A DNA stretch of 64,000 bases from assembly GCF_001653135.1 (NCBI RefSeq), contig NZ_BDDS01000004.1, forward strand, positions 62,001 through 126,000, read 5' to 3'. Each line of letters starts with the position of its first letter. The stretch's first letter is position 1. The stretch is from Pseudoalteromonas neustonica. GTDB taxonomy: Bacteria; Pseudomonadota; Gammaproteobacteria; Enterobacterales; Alteromonadaceae. Below, piece after piece: positions 61,994-64,000 of the stretch. The translations under genes were made by a program, and so were the position numbers. The notes under the pieces are model-generated. The model had not been told where the DNA came from. It did not search any database and worked only from the letters and a program-made list of their open reading frames with translations.

Positions 61994-63532
61994 CTAAATG
62001 GCTATTTTACTCGTGTGTTTTTGTAGTAATACGGCTGAAAAAGCGAAACACGCGGAAAAAAGCAGCATGCTTAAGTCAAAACCAAGCATTAGCCAATCTC
62101 CTTTTTGTGCACTTAAAAGCAAGTTGTGCTCTGTAGTTAACATATTACATAGGGGTATAAATGCGTAGAGCGCTGCCGCTACCCACAGCATATTTTGCCA
62201 AGCTTTATCTGCAACTCTTAGGGCACAAAAAACCCCACACAATGCAAAAGCGATAAATAAACTGTGCATTTCCCATTCAGCGCGGTCAGGCATTGCTGAC
62301 GGTAATAAGCGATTACTTAAAAAATAACAGGCTATGGCAATGGGCAAGCCAACAATCACTGCGGCATTGAGTTTATCTATTACGTTAATCAATCTCGTTT
62401 GCTGTTTTTTACGCTTATTAACCCAAATAATCATGCCTGTTGCTATCATTCCTGCGCCTAATAGCCCTGATATAAAATACAGCCAGCGTAGGTAAGTACC
62501 TGCAAATAGTCCTTCGTGTAAATGTTCTAATATGTCATATACTTGTGCAGCGCTATGAGTTTTACCTATTGATTGCGCTATTTGTACCCGTTCATTAACT
62601 ATGCGGTAGGTGATCAGAGTTGCAAACTCGATCCCTTCATTCGCATCAAGCCATACCTCAAAGCTTGGTTGCGATGTATGTCGATCAATTAACCCTAGAT
62701 AACTTATAGCTTGATTTTTATAACGTACTTTGGCGTCTTTTAGCGCTGTTTCAAGGGATAAATCAGCTGTATTTAATTCAATAAATTGTTGTTGCTGATC
62801 TTCTACTTGAAACAGATCATAAAACTGACGATGTATTTTTTTACCCTCCCCATAGGTTGCATCAATCACGGGCGCAAACGATATGCCCATTAATAAAACA
62901 AGCCCGCTGTAAGTGATCATTAAATGAAAAGGTAATGGCAGTACACTAAAAATATTATGTATATCTAACCACGCTCTTAGTCCTTTGCCTGTTCGAAAGG
63001 TAAAAAATTCAATAAAAATCTTTTTATGGATGATCACTCCCGTCACTAAAGCTATCAACATAAACAAGGTTGCTAAGCTGGTCACAAGATAGCCAACCAT
63101 AATGGGCACGTAATGTAAGTTATAATGTAAGCGGTATAAGGTTTCTCCCCCGCTTGTTTCTCGACTCGAAATAGCGTTATTAGTGTAAGGATCAAGGTTT
63201 TTTTCGTGCCATTGCCTTGGTATATCTAACTCAGTATTTGCTAACTGTAACCACGAAATGTCGATATGTGGATCACGTATGGATGGGTAACTGATATACC
63301 ACTGTGCTCCATCACCTGCTAACGAGTTTAGTTGCTGTTGTGCCTTATTGAGTATAGTAAAGTCATCTATTGGTGTATTAACAATGGCTATTTCAGGCTT
63401 CATCCAGCGATCGATTTCATTCTCGAAATAGCCAGCGCTGCCTGTTACAAATATAAAAAATAGTAGCCAGCCAAAGGCAAAGCCCGCCCATGTATGTAAC
63501 CAACTCATTGATTGCCTAAACCTGGGTTTCAT
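61994..63532 (-). CDS. PepSY-associated TM-helix domain protein
   Basis: This 512-residue inner-membrane protein begins MKPRFRQSMSWLHTWAGFAFGW. It has the PepSY_TM features: a first helix, a periplasmic domain (about 45-150), further helices (HNIFSVLPLPFHLMITYSGL), the PepSY-like domain (about 260-350), and four more C-terminal helices. Relatives act with siderophore receptors, possibly as reductases for iron release. The ATG at 63530-63532 overlaps the DUF3649 stop (ATGA). Confidence 0.85.
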   Translation of the reverse strand: MKPRFRQSMSWLHTWAGFAFGWLLFFIFVTGSAGYFENEIDRWMKPEIAIVNTPIDDFTILNKAQQQLNSLAGDGAQWYISYPSIRDPHIDISWLQLANTELDIPRQWHEKNLDPYTNNAISSRETSGGETLYRLHYNLHYVPIMVGYLVTSLATLFMLIALVTGVIIHKKIFIEFFTFRTGKGLRAWLDIHNIFSVLPLPFHLMITYSGLVLLMGISFAPVIDATYGEGKKIHRQFYDLFQVEDQQQQFIELNTADLSLETALKDAKVRYKNQAISYLGLIDRHTSQPSFEVWLDANEGIEFATLITYRIVNERVQIAQSIGKTHSAAQVYDILEHLHEGLFAGTYLRWLYFISGLLGAGMIATGMIIWVNKRKKQQTRLINVIDKLNAAVIVGLPIAIACYFLSNRLLPSAMPDRAEWEMHSLFIAFALCGVFCALRVADKAWQNMLWVAAALYAFIPLCNMLTTEHNLLLSAQKGDWLMLGFDLSMLLFSACFAFSAVLLQKHTSKIAI

Positions 63533-63825
63533 AACACCGCAATCCCATTTAAATGACGAACAAAGCAGTACATTAAAATACAAAGAGCAAATACGCTGAT
63601 ACCTGCGCGCAGGGTTGTTTTAGTGGCAAATACATAAAGTACGGTTACGGTATAGATAATAAAACTCAGCATTAAGGCGCTCACAATGGAGTTTATAATG
63701 TCGCCAGGTAAAAGAAGTGCAACGAGTATTGCGCTCAAAGCTGCTAATACATAACCTCCAACCAGGGCAATAAGCACTCGACAAGTTATATTTAAGGCAG
63801 CAAGGTGTTTTGTTGTAAGGTTCAT
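63529..63825 (-). CDS. DUF3649 family membrane protein
   Basis: This is a 98-residue protein with three hydrophobic helices (about 14-36, 41-66, 73-92), matching DUF3649, the usual first partner of the PepSY/DUF3325 pair. Together the three genes form an iron-uptake accessory operon. The expected TonB receptor would lie beyond the right window edge or has been lost. Confidence 0.8.
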   Translation of the reverse strand: MNLTTKHLAALNITCRVLIALVGGYVLAALSAILVALLLPGDIINSIVSALMLSFIIYTVTVLYVFATKTTLRAGISVFALCILMYCFVRHLNGIAVL

Positions 63826-63841
63826 ATAAAGACCAAAAAAG

Positions 63842-63979
63842 TATACTCAAGTGACGATAAGATGTAAGTTTAACTTTTCACAGGGGCTTAAAATCTAGGC
63901 GTTAATTTGCAACAATACATTGCCTTAATCGCCCTCTTTAATTCCACTTGAAACTTACATCTGAGGTGGCTTGAGTATA
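63842..63979. repeat. Miniature inverted-repeat element, about 138 bp
   Basis: The ends TATACTCAAG (63842-63851) and CTTGAGTATA are complementary, and a second complementary block (AGATGTAAGTTT / AAACTTACATCT) follows inside each end. The central part includes TTTCACAGGGG, as in the partial copy at 1-46. No ORF is contained. It lies 17 bases upstream of the DUF3649 start and could affect expression of the iron-uptake trio. Confidence 0.65.
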
Positions 63980-64000
63980 TAAAGAACTTAAATAGCTACG

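Overview
The window looks like chromosomal DNA of a marine gammaproteobacterium, most likely Pseudoalteromonas or a close Alteromonadales relative. This rests on the AT-rich sequence, the family-level look of the proteins (DUF3081, DUF6058, AbgT transporter, CBM9-like/DUF5916 protein, arginine succinyltransferase pathway genes) and several short palindromic repeats. The genus is an inference; no rRNA or tRNA gene was seen.

Layout. 0.1-5.4 kb: an AsnC-type regulator divergent from astC-astA-astD and a DUF1338 metalloenzyme gene (arginine catabolism). 5.5-17.9 kb: ordinary single genes (QEGLA-motif metallopeptidase-like protein, TlpA-like redoxin, DUF3081, AbgT transporter, phosphatase-like protein, DUF5916 outer-membrane protein, ferredoxin FdxA, COG2509 flavoprotein, RhlE-type helicase). 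17.9-41.7 kb, minus strand: a long, tightly packed aryl polyene (APE) pigment operon system with ketosynthases, ketoreductase, dehydratases, acyl carrier proteins, AMP ligase, aromatic ammonia-lyase, thioesterase, LolA-like protein, MMPL exporter, halogenase-like flavoprotein, acyltransferases and glycosyltransferase, preceded by an ABC exporter, a third ACP, a further KS, a KS-like fragment and fadH. 43.3-46.9 kb, plus strand: darA-darB (dialkylresorcinol synthesis), a 133-residue unknown and a BtrH-like acyl-transfer protein. Together these suggest an aryl polyene-dialkylresorcinol hybrid pigment of the flexirubin/arcuflavin type.

46.9-51 kb: DapA-family protein, a DUF6058 gene with a near-consensus LexA box, and a fused MFS/spermidine-synthase-like protein. 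51-54.2 kb: an accessory stretch of four same-strand orphan genes, three of them followed by a shared CTCAGGGC motif, possibly decayed gene cassettes. 54.5-60.7 kb: a heavy-metal RND efflux operon. 60.8-61.26 kb: a broken cation-diffusion-facilitator gene, disrupted by a 32-bp palindrome and cut off by a 55/56-bp REP-like tandem array. 61.6-63.8 kb: DUF3649-PepSY-DUF3325 iron-uptake accessory trio. Related miniature inverted-repeat elements lie at both window edges.

How it fits together. The ammonia-lyase would supply a cinnamate/coumarate starter, the ligase would load it on an ACP, and the KS/KR/DH set would extend it to a polyene. LolA-like, MMPL and lipoprotein components would move it to the outer membrane. 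DarA/DarB would make a resorcinol that the BtrH-like protein could esterify with the polyene. The last step is a hypothesis.
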